Below, in pieces: positions 1-12,440 of a stretch of 64,000 nt of DNA. The notes beneath the pieces are model-generated. The model was not told the DNA's origin and ran no database searches. It saw nothing but the letters and a program-made list of their open reading frames with translations. The translations under genes and the position numbers were made by a program. The number at the start of each line of letters is the position of its first letter. Position 1 is the first letter of the stretch. The stretch covers positions 11,904,001 through 11,968,000 of the forward strand of contig OZ316893.1 in NCBI GenBank assembly GCA_973895155.1, read 5' to 3'. This DNA is from Marsupella aquatica (lineage: Eukaryota; Marchantiophyta).

Positions 1-1080
1 TGGTAGGTCACTTGAGTAGGGACTCAGCTAGGTCTTGGGTTCAAATGTTATAACTGGCTTCTGTTGCCTCCCTTTCCTTTAGGTTTTACAGACCTCCCCT
101 TAATTTTATTTTATTTTATAAAAATCTTTGTGGCAAAAAGTTATGGTATTTGGTAACTTTTTTCTGTTGGTAACCTTATCAATCAAATTAAAAGCATCTC
201 CAATGGTGTGCACTATTTTGTTACTGTATACATTAAATACAGCATTAAAAAGTTGTCATTTTTAGTATACAGTGTATAGCAAGGACCATATGTCAAAATG
301 CAAGTCCAATGGTTGCTGAGTTTTTAGTACTTCCTACTATAGGCACCTTTGGATACTAATGATTAGATCTTGGAGAACACATGAATGTGCTATACAGCTG
401 CTCATACACAGATCCAGAAACCAAAGAACCCAATACTAAGCTCACAATTGAATAACCTTCCAGTAACCCATTAGTTGGGGTAAGTTGCCTTTTTTGTTCA
501 GACAACCTTCCTGGAAATGATAGCCAATCATATAGTAGACCAACCCAGTAACCATTGTCGATGCTCTAAAATTCATGAATTTGAGGTTTGAGATATTCTA
601 TTTTAGCTTCTCCACAACTTGCCCTATATAAGGGGAAGTGTCCAAGACCTCCCCCTTTTTCCACATTTCAATCACTGTTCTCTTCTAGCATACCAGTTTG
701 CTCCACAATTTCAGGAAAAATCTACTTTTCATGGTAACTAGGGGTAACCGCTTAGCTTTTGAAGGGCAGTTGTGGTTTAAGCCTCCTGTAGCTGTGGGCA
801 CCTGTCAGCAGCCTAAGCCATCAGCCTGAACTGCAAAAGACCATAGGCACAGCGGAATGGAGACCAGACCATTTATATATCTCAATTTCAAATGCGCTAC
901 TGTGTTCGTTGAGCCGAGAGAAGGTTAGCATCTCCCTCGATAAGGACGGGATTAGCCTTCGGGCATTCCACACACACGAGGTTAAGGCTTCCTGCCCATT
1001 TGGGCGGATCTAAACCCAATTTTTTTGGGACTCGTCTTGCACTCTTAGTTCTCGTTTCTCCTTCATAACCCACTTTTATG
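1..1080. other. Intergenic, no gene seen; TATA-like box near 625
   Basis: I see no coding region that looks real. A TATA-like TATATAAGG lies at 625-633 and is followed by a pyrimidine-rich stretch. The first ATG after it (about 730) opens a frame of only about 32 codons. The box could be a promoter of something not recognisable here, or chance. Confidence 0.4.
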
Positions 1081-1630
1081 TGCGTTGGCTGATCTCTTCT
1101 GTGGATCATTTTCTGTCAGATCAAATGATCCACAAACAAGATCAAATTAAAATGATCTGCTGTCTACCTTCTGTTGAGATGGTCCTTGGAGGGAGAAATC
1201 ATTGTTGACAATGGATGTTTTGGGGCATTGAAATGGGTTTGTCCTCTGCTTGCGCTTTGGAGCCTCGTGCGTTCTTTAAATCCCATTTCTATCTGCGCAG
1301 CTCAATCTTTTCTCTTCTGTGGATCAATCTCAAATTCAAAGGATCTGCTGTCTACCTTCTCCTGATTTGTTCCTTGGAGCAAGAAATGAAGGCTGACAAC
1401 CGATGTTTTTGGGCGTTGAAATGGTTTGGTCCCCTACTTGCGCTCTGGAATCTTGTGCCTTCTTGAAATCCCATTGCTATCTGCATTGGCTCGTTCTCTT
1501 CTGTGGATGGATCTCAAATGCAAATCATTTGGTTGATTTCTTTTCTTGATGTGATCCTTCGGAGGAAGAAATGAAGGTTCGCGATGGATGTTTTGGTCAT
1601 TGGAATTCCATGTTCTTACCTTTGCTGCCA
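1081..1630. repeat. Diverged tandem repeat, unit about 186 bp
   Basis: A block containing TCTTCTGTGGAT, a TCCTTGGAG-type segment, then GATGTTTTGG and a GCGTTGAAATGG-type segment recurs at about 1081, 1298 and 1485. Matching TCCTT-GGAG segments are at about 1183, 1371 and 1555, spaced 188 and 184 bp. The copies are diverged, so the array is old. Frames that open across it differ from copy to copy and are not convincing genes. Confidence 0.7.
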
Positions 1631-3299
1631 TTCGCTGGCATGTGAAGAGCTCAATAGTTTGTTGTTTCTTTTTTCTGGTTGTTTTGATCCGCCCTATTTT
1701 GTCCTTGTCCGTGCATTTCCTCTCTGGCTGTGCGGATCCTAGCGCTATACTCTCTTTCGGTCTCTGTTGCTTCCAAATTCTTATGGCACTATCTGGCCCA
1801 AATTCTCCCGTAGATGCTTCATGTCAGTTTCTTTTGTCGCTTGATTTGCTCAATTCCGTTCATCACAGCTGTTACTACCGTAGTTCTTTCCATGCTGGTT
1901 TGCTTGTTCTTGTAGCATTTCTTGTCCCAAACCTCTTCTGTCTCACTACTTCTTTGTTACTGTCTTGTTTCGTAACTCTAGATCTCTTCCACCGCTGCTG
2001 AACTCAATTTCTTGTGGCGCGTCTGAACCAGACCTCAACTAGTGCTATCTGATTATTTTGGTTTATGCAATGTGAAAGTTCTTTCAATTCACCTGCATGC
2101 TCGATCTCCACCCGGTTTCTTTGTGGAATGATTCTTAGGTACATGGATCCATCGTATGTGAGATCTCCTCTATTTCCAACGTATGGCATGTTTATCTGTC
2201 AGCTTGAACGCAGTTATGCCAGTGAATTGACCAGACTTGGGTTAGGGTTTCCACTCCCTGTGTACTGCACATGAGACGAGATGGAATCCCTATATAGAGC
2301 CTGTATGTAGTTGGAGTCGGCCTCTTTTGACAGTGAATTTTTTGTGATGTTGTTCACTGACTTTGATCCATCTGTCTGAGCCCCAACTGTGGTGCGGGTT
2401 TGATCATCAATTTGAGAGCCCAAGCAGATTCTGCTTTCAATGCATCTCGACTATACAGATTTCTTGCGGTGCTTGGATTCACAGGTCCGATCTACAATTT
2501 TCATCCTTCGCAAAATCCTTTGAATTTGGACCTTCTTATTTTGCCAACATTGTCATTTATTTTGATCTCGGCCCAGATATATGACTCCCACGTGAGCATT
2601 TCGTCCACCCAACCTTACAGCAGGTCCATAATCTTTCCATGCGTTACTTGCATATTCATTGGTCCTCCAAACATTGACCCAATTTGAAGTATGTGCTTTT
2701 GGTGTCAATTGTCAACTCTCTATATATGTGTCCTTCAGCAACTCATCTTCCTCTCTTTTGAGGAAGGCAAAGGACTTTGTGGGGCACTCTAATTCATCGC
2801 CAAGAAATCCATCCATCTCCTCTCTGCTGCTGAGACTTACCAGTAGATCATAACAAGATCCTCCAGAGGAATTGGTGTTTGCTCAAAATTCCGATTGGGA
2901 TATATCCTTCGCGGCTCTGTGAAAACTAGATTACTAATCAGTCACTCGTAAAGGCTGACAGCTTGTTCCAATTTATTCTACAAGTCTACATTTACCATGT
3001 ATTCTCATTTCTGCCAGCAATAAACTCAGGTCTTTCCTCTGTAAGTGTGTGATAGTGTACTGATGTCTAGGTAATGCAAAATATCCCCTCGGCCTGTTTA
3101 TCCCGAGTAATCCAAATTCATTGGCCTCCCTGAAATAGAAATTCATGAAGTCAGAGAGAATCAACTAGAATATGTGTTTCTCCTTTTCCTGAGTATTTCA
3201 AATTCATTGATCTCTTGAAAGAGAACATTTGTGGAAGTAACAGACTGAGACTGACCCAGTATGTGGGTCTAAATCAATCGATTGACTTTAGAAAAGATT
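1631..3299. other. Intergenic, no gene seen
   Basis: This is AT-leaning sequence with scattered short open frames that lack recognisable domains or consistent splice signals. The longest (1588-2001 on the plus strand) is hydrophobic and Ser/Leu/Cys-rich, as expected from pyrimidine-rich noncoding DNA. Confidence 0.5.
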
Positions 3300-3600
3300 G
3301 TCATTGAAGCTCATTCAAGGAGTGTTGTACATAATTATGTGTGTCTAGCTCAATTGTATGTTCAAGGACTGTTGTAGAGTGTTTCATATATGTGGGTCGA
3401 GCTCAACAGAGTGTTGGATATATGTGGGTGTGAGTAGCTCGATCAATTGTCTGTTGACGGAGTGTTGTACTTATGTGGGTCCAGCTCAATTGAATATTCA
3501 CGGACTGTTTTATAGTGTAGCGTGTATGTGGGTCTAGCTCAATGGTTTATTGGAAGACTGTTGGATATACGTGGATGTGGGTCAAGCTCAATCGTTTCAC
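3300..3600. repeat. Minisatellite, degenerate unit about 60-65 bp
   Basis: About five imperfect units carry the core TATGTGGGTCTAGCTCAAT followed by a variable TGTT or GACTGTT segment. Cores are seen near 3340, 3400, 3470, 3530 and 3580. Confidence 0.65.
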
Positions 3601-5238
3601 TTAGATAACATTGCTAAAGGGTATCCAAGGCATGTTCAGTATATTTTGATTCAAATTTATATCATTTCAAAAGCTTCTACAATGATACCAAGATGTGACA
3701 AGACAATGAAAGGATAGGATTGCATGGCCCTCCCTTTGACATTTACTCTTCCCTGGCCTTGTGGATGCCCTTGCATGCATGCATGATCTGCTCCTCACCC
3801 CTAGCTCAAAGTCACTTTGTACCCATGGTGCATGTTATAGGCAATGCATATTGTACTTTTTGGTAAGGAGTCGGGTATGGAACATTGAAGGAGATTCCAT
3901 TTTGACCAAAATTTGAGGTTTGGAGAAACATATTGACCAAAATTTGAGGTTTGGGGCATGGAGTGAGTAAAGAAGAATTCATGGACATGAGAAAAGTTTT
4001 GGCTCTTTGTTCTCAAGAAGAGATTTTTCAAATTTTGGGTAAATGTTACCTTTTCTTTCCAAATGTTTTTCATGAAGGGAAGAAAATGGGGAGGGGATGG
4101 AGACCGTGGGAGGGAGAGCCGGAGGGCTTGGTGTGTGTCTGTGTGTGGGGGTACCAAAAAGTACCCCCAATGTTCTTAACTCTTTTGCACTTGCATCTTT
4201 CAATGTACAACGCACAAGTATTGAGGTAGTGAGTTAATGTAATAGATGAGCTCAACGTCCTTTTGTAGCTGCCGATCAAAGATCTGAGCGGTAACATGCA
4301 ACACACATTGATATTCAAGTTCTTTGAATGCAACCATGCATAAACGGAACAGTTTTGGATGGCTTTGCACAATGCTTTTCATGGACGCGCTTGAATTAAT
4401 TGGACATGTACTGTAAGTCCTCGGATAGAGTGCGGCTTGTCCCCAACCTTCTTCTGGGCAAAGTGGATTGGAAGATAAGGAAGTGCATATATAGCATTCA
4501 GCTCTGGAGGATCTGAAATGGAAAATATAACAAGATCTACACCGGATAGTAGGCCTGTGTGCCTTTGGAGGGAACTGGTAGACAAAAACCATAATTTAAT
4601 AGTGCGCTGCATTTGTGGCTTGTGATCCAGTGCAATTTGTTGTTGCTGGCAAACTGCAACAAGAATTTGCAACCAGACTAGGAGTCTTTACACGAGCTGC
4701 CAAACTTGATCATGGGTGGAGTGGTGGCCAGTACAATGTCGAGGTTCTTGGCTGACTTTGAACCCAGCAGTGATGTTGTGAGGAACAACTTCTCTCATCT
4801 GGAGAATGCATCAAATCTTCAAATGAATTTGCCGAGAAGGCAGGCTATCAGTCAGCCATTCAAGACAAAGCTCGTAGCTGGGTACTAAGTATCTGCTCCT
4901 TTTTTGAGGGAATCAATGAAGTGACTTTAGGCACATAAGGTGGTCAATCAGAACTTTCCAAAATTATGGGAAATGGGTGTGATGCCTTGCCAGGATCACG
5001 AAGTAATAACTAAGCCTAAAAAAATGGCTAAATAAGGATAGATAGAGAGTATAAGGTAACAATAAAGACCGATGCCGATTTCTACGTGTAGATGATAAAG
5101 GAAAGGATCCAATGGTTGAGATCCAGCGGGATTGGAGTTATGACCTAATCCAAGCTTGATCACAAGGACCCCTAAGTGGCGGCTTCGGAGTAAGGTGACC
5201 AATACTCTGCCATTTTGCATTCTCGTGTACACGGTTTC
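3601..5238. other. Intergenic; short direct repeat only
   Basis: No gene is recognised. A direct repeat with core TTGACCAAAATTTGAGGTTTGG occurs twice between 3900 and 3955, and a GT-rich run lies at 4128-4150. The 5' end of the decayed transposon gene that follows is not clear; no long terminal repeat was identified. Confidence 0.4.
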
Positions 5239-6499
5239 GACATTGAGGAGCGACTGTCAGTCAAGTACGTGCATGTGGTGGATTGGGAGATTGCGCAAGT
5301 TCTTGGCATTCGGTGGAATGAACACGGTGAATCAGGCAGGGAAGTTTTGGGGCTGTTTGCTTGAAGAAGCAAGGCAGCTGATACCTACGTATGAAGACGT
5401 TGAGCCAGAGCGCGCAGCCAGAGAACGAGCGGAGCTTGCGCGATTGTGGGGAATTCACAAAACGGCATCCATAGATACGGAGGAGGTGTTGGAAAAGTTC
5501 TCGTGGACACCCACCAGTGCGGAGCTTGACGAATTGCTGATTCGGGAGAATAAGGTCGTGGGGATTAAAGAGGCAATCAAGAACGCAGGGCGACCACTTT
5601 GGGAATTGAAGGGTCACACTGCAAAGTGGACGAAGGAAGCTATTCTTGGGGAGTATTCAGGCGCTGAAGAGATGAAGCGCAAGGGAAGTTCGGCATCCGC
5701 AACTCCAGCAAAGCGAACTAGGTCAGAGAGACCAATCAAGATGGAATCCGGGCCAGTTAGAGATCGGGCCATAGAGGATAAAACCATGACAAGGTGGGCG
5801 GACAGGTTACCTGCCGATTTACAATTATAGTTTGCAAGAGATGAGGATGAGGTCTTTAGTGCCGTCCAGGATAATAAATATGCAAGATATATGAATGACA
5901 CTGGGTTGGAGGGCTTTGTCAGGTTGTCTTGGAGGATGGTAGACATACCGGATGAGGATCTGTTGGACTTCGTGGGATGCTGGGAGGCTTCTTCCAACAC
6001 GACGCTGTTGTATGGAAAGGTGTTCGAACTAACACCTGCGCTTATCGAAGCCGTCTTCGCTTTACCAGCAGGAAGGAAGACTAAGGTGGAGCAGAGGAAG
6101 ACTTTGCCCGATGACCAGTTCAAGTCATTTCCAGGGCCTTCCATTAAGAATGGGTATTTCAAGAATCAATGTACCAACCCGCATATAGGGCAGCTGATTG
6201 ATTTCCTGAGAGTCACGTTGCATTGTACCTTGCCGAGAACAGAAATCGGCAAAGCCCAGGTATTTTTGGTGGAGAATATCGATGCAAGCCGAGACTACAA
6301 CGGCTATCTCTTAATGCAGTTGAAGAAGGCATTAAATGAAGAGAAGCAGAGCATTGGGGAGGGAGCGGTATCCAGACTAGGGTACCATCTGCAATTACTT
6401 TGCCGATATGCAAGAAGCCAGTCTTTTACACCGGTGTTGCCTATACAGGAGCGGATGCCGATCACTGCACCACTTGAGGAGGTGGAGGAGGACAAGGAG
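5239..6499 (+). pseudogene. Transposon protein gene, 5' part, split by the CACTA element
   Basis: This is the first half of a gene that resumes at 25020. The product resembles the large coding genes of plant repetitive elements. Its middle (around 5890-6430: a YGKVFELTPALIEAVFALP stretch, then a cysteine/histidine-containing segment and a leucine-rich end) recalls the plant mobile or Transposase_32 type domains. That resemblance is my inference and is weak. The gene is damaged. A plausible N-terminal frame (5239 to about 5361) ends in TGA and the better frame continues 1 nt over from 5363. An in-frame TAG lies at 5828-5830. At 6497-6499 the codon GAG is the target site of the CACTA insertion, after which the frame reads two codons into the element and stops at TAG 6503-6505. 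Codon use is more GC-rich than the surroundings. Confidence 0.7.
6497..6499 (+). other. Target-site duplication of the CACTA element, left copy
   Basis: GAG immediately precedes CACTAG. The matching GAG at 25017-25019 immediately follows CTAGTG. The site is a codon of the interrupted gene. Confidence 0.85.
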
Positions 6500-6861
6500 C
6501 ACTAGAAGAAAATAGGGCCCTTTATGACCAATTACCCAATGACGGAGATGAATAAATGACCAAAATTTCTAATGACACAAAAAGAATGATAGGAGAATGA
6601 CTGTCCACAATGACCAATAGACTAAAATGACAAAATGTTAACTTTTGCGTCATTTTGTATAATGTTTGTAATGACTGATGCGACCAAAATGACCCAATTT
6701 CCCTAAATGGTCAATTTAGACACATGTCTTAAATGACACAATTAATAATAACAATGATAAATCAGTGTTTAGCACCATTATAGTCACTCTGGACAATGAT
6801 TGAAATAACCAAAAATATATTTGGGTCATTTTGGACAACGGTGTTAAATGACAAAATATAG

Positions 6862-7275
6862 GGTCAATCTGAAAATGAGAATATATCAGTGTTTACAACA
6901 ACATACCGTCATTATGGACTTCTCTCATAATGACTAACTCTAGGGTCAATCTTGAAATTAGGACATATCAGTGTTTACACGAACATACCGTCATTATGGA
7001 CTTCTCTCTTAAATGACTAACTCTAGGGTCAATCTTGAAATTAGGACATATCAGTATTTACAAGAACATACCGTCATTATGGACTTCTCTCATAAATGAC
7101 TAACTCCAAAGTCAATCTTGAAATTAGGATATATCAGTGTTTACAACAACATACTATCATTATGGACTTGTCATATAAATGACTAAATATAGGGTCAATC
7201 TAAAAATCACGATATATCAATGTTTACAATAACATACAGTCATTATGGACTTATTGCATAAATGACTACTTATAG
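6862..7275. repeat. Five tandem copies of an 82-bp unit in the CACTA left end
   Basis: Units begin at about 6862, 6945, 7027, 7110 and 7193. Each contains AGGGTCAATCT, then ATATCAGTGTTTAC, then CATACCGTCATTATGGACTT and ends in AATGACTAACTCT or a close variant. Units 2 and 3 are nearly identical. This is a subterminal array and probably offers transposase binding sites, by analogy with known CACTA elements. Confidence 0.85.
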
Positions 7276-7423
7276 AGTCATTAAAGAACCCAAGAGATAT
7301 GAAGATTAAAATACTCAATAGTCATTCCAGACACCGGTCATAATTGTAGAGTCATTGATATAGTTGATAACCCTTCCACTAAATGCGGGACACAATATAT
7401 ACTCATCATTGTCCTCCCACTGG

Positions 7424-8587
7424 TTGCGGCATTAGCAATTTGAACATATGTCTTGCATTTACTTAAGGCATGATGCACCTAGCTTTGGGGAAATCACTCT
7501 CAAGTCATACACCTTTGGAGTGATTTGGCATAAGTGTTACCATATATAGATGCATACTATCGTATCCAAAGGCAAATGAAGCCTTTTTGTCTCTCCAAGA
7601 AGTAGGGCAATACCAATGGAAGGTTGTCATCCTTTGTTGTAATTGTGTCATGTTTGTGCCGGTGTTTGGATGGGGAATATTTTAATTTGCAAATGAATAG
7701 TGATGGGGCATTCAAGGAGCTAGTGTAGTCTTTATTGGGTCATTTCTAAAAACATTTGCATCACAAATACCAATGACTACAAGTAGGGTCATTAAATTTG
7801 TCATATGGACTGTCATATAAGTCAAGTGACTGGACTTGTGGTCATTTGTGTGGTCCCTCATGCAATCATTAAACACAAGCACTAATGACCAGTTTGGGGC
7901 TAGGGGCTTGAGGTGGGCCCTAGAGTGCCATGGGGCCCCACATAGAGGTGAGAACCCCTCCACTAGGTGTGGGACACTATACTCATCATTGTCCAACCAC
8001 TAGTTGCGACATAAACACTTTGGACACATGTTTTTGCGTTTACTTAAGGTACGATGCACCTTTGGGGAAATCACTCCCAAGTTGTACGACTTTGGAGTGA
8101 TTTGCCAAAAGTGTCATCATGCATGCATACCATCACATCCAAAGGCAAATAAAACTTGTTTTTGGGTTCTCCAAGAGGTAGTGCTGCACCAATGGAATGG
8201 GCAGGGGAGTCGTGCTTCTCAGTATGGTGTGGGTGCGGGTTTAGGGAAGAGGAATATTCCAACCTTACAAGGAATCTAAAGTTGGTTCTCTTTGGAGGTA
8301 CTAGGGCCTTTATTGGGTCATATGTGAGCAATGGCCCGTCATAAATGCCAATTACTACAAGAAGGGTCATTAAAATGGTCACATTGGATGTCATATAAGC
8401 CAAATGACTTGATTTATTGTCATTTGAGGGGTCCCTCATGCAGTCATTAAGGAAAAGCACAAATGACCAGTTTGGGGCTAGGGGCCCCTAGAGTGCCATG
8501 GGGCCCTACATAGAGGTGAGAATCCCTCCACTAGGTGTGGGACACTATACTCATCATTGTCCATCCACTAGTTGCGACATAAACACT
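7424..8587. repeat. Two copies of a roughly 590-bp CACTA-internal repeat
   Basis: The copies run about 7424-8016 and 8017-8587 and share, in order, TTACTTAAGG, GGAGTGATTTG, CCAAAGGCAAAT, a GGTCATTTG-type segment, GACCAGTTTGGGGCTAGGGG, GAGTGCCATGGGGCCC and GTGGGACACTATACTCATCA. A third copy lies beyond the inserted 8.4-kb element at 17013-17656. Short frames inside are not conserved between copies and are not genes. Confidence 0.85.
8584..8587 (+). other. Target-site duplication CACT of the 8.4-kb element, left copy
   Basis: CACT precedes the left inverted repeat and matches 17013-17016. The sister repeat at 8017-8030 shows the uninterrupted sequence. Confidence 0.85.
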
Positions 8588-8908
8588 AACAAGAAGCCTT
8601 AAGGGATGAGTCCAAAGCCTTATTTCTCTTTTCAAAATCTTCATGATATTAAAAAGTGTATACCAAAAAACCACCAAAAAATGGTATGTATTTTCCAAAC
8701 TAGACTCAAGAGAATTTTACCACCAAAATCTAAGCATATCTTATATGATATTCTCACAATTGTATAAACCTTGAAATATGCACTTTATAAAAGTAATCAA
8801 AATCAAACTCATCGATCAGAGTTTAAGTCAAACTCAAAGTTTTACAAAATATAACCCAACTTAAGCCCAAGTGGTTTCAAATGCTACGAGTCCCTCTATT
8901 TATCTAGT

Positions 8909-11900
8909 CTAATCCAAAGGGACCGCTTCCCCTTCCTCGGTTCCGGAAGTCCCTATCGTCAATTCTGGAACAATTGTGGCATCGTCAACCACGCTATCCT
9001 CTCTGGCCTGAGGAATGTCTTCCTCACTCTCCTCATCCATCTCCCCCTGTCCGTCTTCCTCTTCAATGTTATCTGCAAGGTTAAGAATCCTCCCTTTCAA
9101 CACACTGCTCTGTCGCTCGTCAATCTCAATGGCAACGCAATGTCTCCCCATGGCCAAGGAGGAGGTTGTCCCAGTCCCTGATCCTAAACAAATATCCAAA
9201 ACCCAGTCTCCAACCTGACTAAAATGACTCACTTCCCAATCTAACAATGCACGTGGTTTCTGATAAACATTCACTGCCTTGTTATCCCCGTTGTGTTTCA
9301 GCTTCTTAGTCACAGCTGCGCATACAACCACATTGTTCCTTGATTCATTTGTGTCAAAATTGAAGTGCTCCAATGACCGTTTACCATCCTGGCTGTGAAA
9401 GCCAATTGTAAAGCACTCAAAGTTGCTGTTCAATCTTGGTCCACCAGCATTCTTCACATTATCCTTAACCCTGAAAAGTCACAAAAAGTCAAGGAGTTAT
9501 TTAAACTGAGAAACATGGTTCATGAAATCATGAATAACCTCGGGGGTTTCACTTCCACAAAAATGGCATATCACGTGCGACGAAGGATAGGGTCATTTTA
9601 TTGGTTCTAAGGGAAGACTTAAGAATTTTTGTAGAAGAACAATAGGGTCTTTTAAATTCAATTTTGAGACTTATAAGAACATTAGGGTCCTTTTAATCCA
9701 ATTTTTAGAATATTCCAAGAATATTCCAACTTTATAGGGGTTAATAAATAAATTTTTTTTCTTACATTTTAGGGGGTCTGAGGCCTAAAAACGTCGCAGG
9801 CGATGGGGAGGTCCCCATATAGTGAGACCCCTGAGTGAATAACTAATAGTTGTTTTTTTCAAAAACAAATATTTCTTACCACACACAATTCTGGAACCCT
9901 CCATTACACTCCGCTTTCAAAACGGTCTTGATGGCCTCATATTGGTCAAGGCTGTGGTGAATGATAATACGCCACAACTTTGCAGTAGTAGCCACCTTGA
10001 ACGATTGGACCATTTTTGTGATCTCCTCAGTTCCCCATCCAATAGTGTCTTCATGAAGACATCCAGGCAATGCAAACCCGTAGGGAATATCCACTAAAGC
10101 TAATGTGTAAGCCCGACCCGGAACCACCTCATGTAATCGCTGAGCATCATGAGTAAAAATATCATAGTGCACATCACCAAACTCTGGATGCTCAAACGAA
10201 TTTGGATGAAGTTCCCCCTCTTGGGTTTGCCGACTAGAAGTCTTCATGGATAGCCAATTTTGGGCTTGCACAATATGCGCATTGAATTTGTCCGGGAATG
10301 ACTTGAGATCTTTGCCTTCCTCATCTCCCTTCTTTTTCCGGGAGGTGGTATCTTTCTACAAAAAGGAACTGTAGAATTAGAAACAAGGATTCCAAATATT
10401 AAATGAATTCAAACAATCATTCGAAGAAAGGTGACAGAATCTTACCCATGTCTGGAAAACAGGTACAAAATTCTTAAGCACATTGTCTGTGCAATGCTCA
10501 GGGTACTTGGTTTTACAACTTGACCAACTCTCCTCGTGTAGACACGTGAGGAAGGCCTTCTGCACCTGCATCTGAAATTTGTGTCGAGTAAATTCGTGAC
10601 CCATTTCCTGTAAAGAGAGTTCTTTAGTAAGAACTCTCTGTAACACTGGGCAAATCATATCAGGATCTTTCAAGGCCTGCATGTGTCTCCACTCTATTAA
10701 TTTCATGTCCTCATAAGGCAATTTGGCATCTCCAGACTTAGAGACTTTCTTCTTGCCTTTGTCTCCTTTTTGACCTTTGATCTCACACATCTCCCACTTG
10801 TCACAAATCTGCCTCACAAATGACCACACAGGATCTTGTCGGAATGCCAACTGAAATAGGTTATCATTGGCATTAAGAACCTCAGCATCCTTTCGTACAC
10901 CCCAATCCTTGAGATTGATTTCAGTAGCACACTCTTTCTTGAAATCCTGGTTGGACGACAATCCATTCTCAACAAATCTCATGTGAATATAATTTACTCT
11001 CTGGATTGTCGTCATCTGTTGTCGAAATTCAGAATCAATATTGTGACTCCACGCAAGGTTTCTTGCCTCTTGCACACTCAATCCCGCAAATATCCAAGAT
11101 TGCACTCTCCGAAATGCCTTGTTGTTAGGAAACTGAAGAGCAAGGTCTGCTTTGGCACAGGCTGAATGGTTGCCCCCAATCACATAATAATGGTAATCAG
11201 CTTTCCTTGAAAAATCAAAGTCTTGCCTAGTAGCACACTCCTTCGGATCCACCAAGAGGACAAACGGAGCTGCAAGTGGACTGGCACCTACAGTCTTCAT
11301 CCGCAAGGTCAATTGGGTCAAGAAATATGGTTGGATGTGTCGGACCTGGTAAATGGGCAAGCCCACAGCCTTCTCTCTCACTGGAGGGTAAAGTTGACCA
11401 ATGTCAACGGTCACGGTCTCCTCTTGAACACCACATCTTCCCAGAATCTCCTCCTGGTACAATACCCGTGCATCCATTGACATTGATTGAGCCTTTTGCT
11501 CCAAATGCGTTGGAATTTTCTCCAAAGTCTTCTTTTTTGACTTTGTAGCACAGGGCTCGGTAGGCTCAGGAGTCATAGCAGGTCGCTTCTTTGAAGAAAT
11601 GCGAGTTCCAGTCGTACCTTGTGCCGACCCACCAGTCAAAGGCGTTCCCTGGGATGATCTGCCAACTTGAGATCCCCCTCCAGATGCTGCTGCTTCCCGG
11701 GAGGTTGTAGGCGCTACCACGGTCAAAATATCATCGGGTAAAATGCTAGGCCTCGATCCAGAAGGAACACCGAAAGCCCCAAATTTGGGTGGACGACTTA
11801 CTCCCTTCTCTACCGACCTTTTCCGGAGAATCTCTCTTGATTTTCGGATTGCACTCTTTAAAGTGCTAGCGTGAAATTCAAACACAAAACCGGAAATCTT

Positions 11901-12275
11901 TCCCGCGACGTCGTGGTAACGTTCCTCACTCGAAAGAGACTTGACAGTCTCAATGATGCTATCGATGTCCTCATCGAGATAGCAGGTGGCAGCCGTTCCA
12001 GAAAACCTCTCCACATCCACGACAATCAAAGTTGATGTTTCCTTCGTTGTGATCAACATGTTCACAACTTCGTCGCCCCGTCGAAATACATCGATGCGGC
12101 CGTAATTTACCCACCCTAATGCCCCCGATGGAAGCCCCTCAAATACACACAGCATTAGGAAGGGCTTCTTCCATGTTTCCGTCCCTAAGGAAATCGTCCA
12201 GGATGAGTTGTGGAAGTCCGTCAAAGGATGGCGCGAAAAGATGTCATCCACCAGCTCTTCCTGCGACATTGTCAT
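8909..12275 (-). CDS. ParB-like / DNA methyltransferase fusion (beta-class motif order), transposon-borne
   Basis: Three exons are read on the minus strand: 12275-10446, 10355-9880 and 9470-8909. Donors are GTAAG, acceptors are TAG and CAG, and phase is kept, giving about 955 residues. Residues 289-436 look like a ParB/Srx fold: a VDIGQLYPP entry strand, then VIGGNHSACA at 365-374 in the place of the usual GERR box, and a helical tail. A Lys/Gly-rich linker follows near 505. The methyltransferase has DIPYGF at 699-704 (motif IV, normally DPPY) and then DICLGSGTGT at 861-870 (motif I), with EIDE at 884-887. Motif IV before I is the beta-class order of amino-methyltransferases that make N6-methyladenine or N4-methylcytosine. 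The C terminus is acidic. The first D-P of motif IV is D-I here, so activity is likely but unproven. The ATG at 12275 is the first in frame. The second intron (9471-9879) holds a 297-bp MITE; without it the intron would be about 104 bp, like the first (90 bp). The product may modify element or host DNA. Confidence 0.85.
9539..9835 (+). mobile_element. hAT-like MITE, 297 bp, copy 1 (in methyltransferase intron)
   Basis: The ends are CTCGGGGGTTTCACTT and, inverted, CTCAGGGGTCTCACT. It is flanked by perfect 8-bp duplications TGAATAAC at 9531-9538 and 9836-9843. An 8-bp duplication and short inverted repeats fit hAT-derived MITEs. The inside is AT-rich with no coding capacity. It is about 94% identical by eye to the copy at 26947-27242, which lies in the opposite orientation. 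Confidence 0.92.
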
Positions 12276-12440
12276 GTTTTTGCCTGATCTTCAAACCTGA
12301 GAACATACCACAAAATCAGTCCACTTCAACCCCAACCTGCGAGACAAAGTGCCACAAAACCAAGGAATGTGCCAACAAATGGCTACTAAAACCGTGTCCT
12401 TACGGATCTAACAACGCTCTCGGCCACCCCAGGACTCCTA

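Noticed and set aside
1-60. tRNA or SINE-like GGGTTCAAATG box near 38
   Set aside because: The B-box-like match is imperfect, there is no A box at the right distance, and no clover-leaf pairing is evident.
5156-5238. Start of the transposon gene at 5156
   Set aside because: The triplet there is TTG, and the better protein-like frame in 5239-5361 is a different one, so the true start is not determined.
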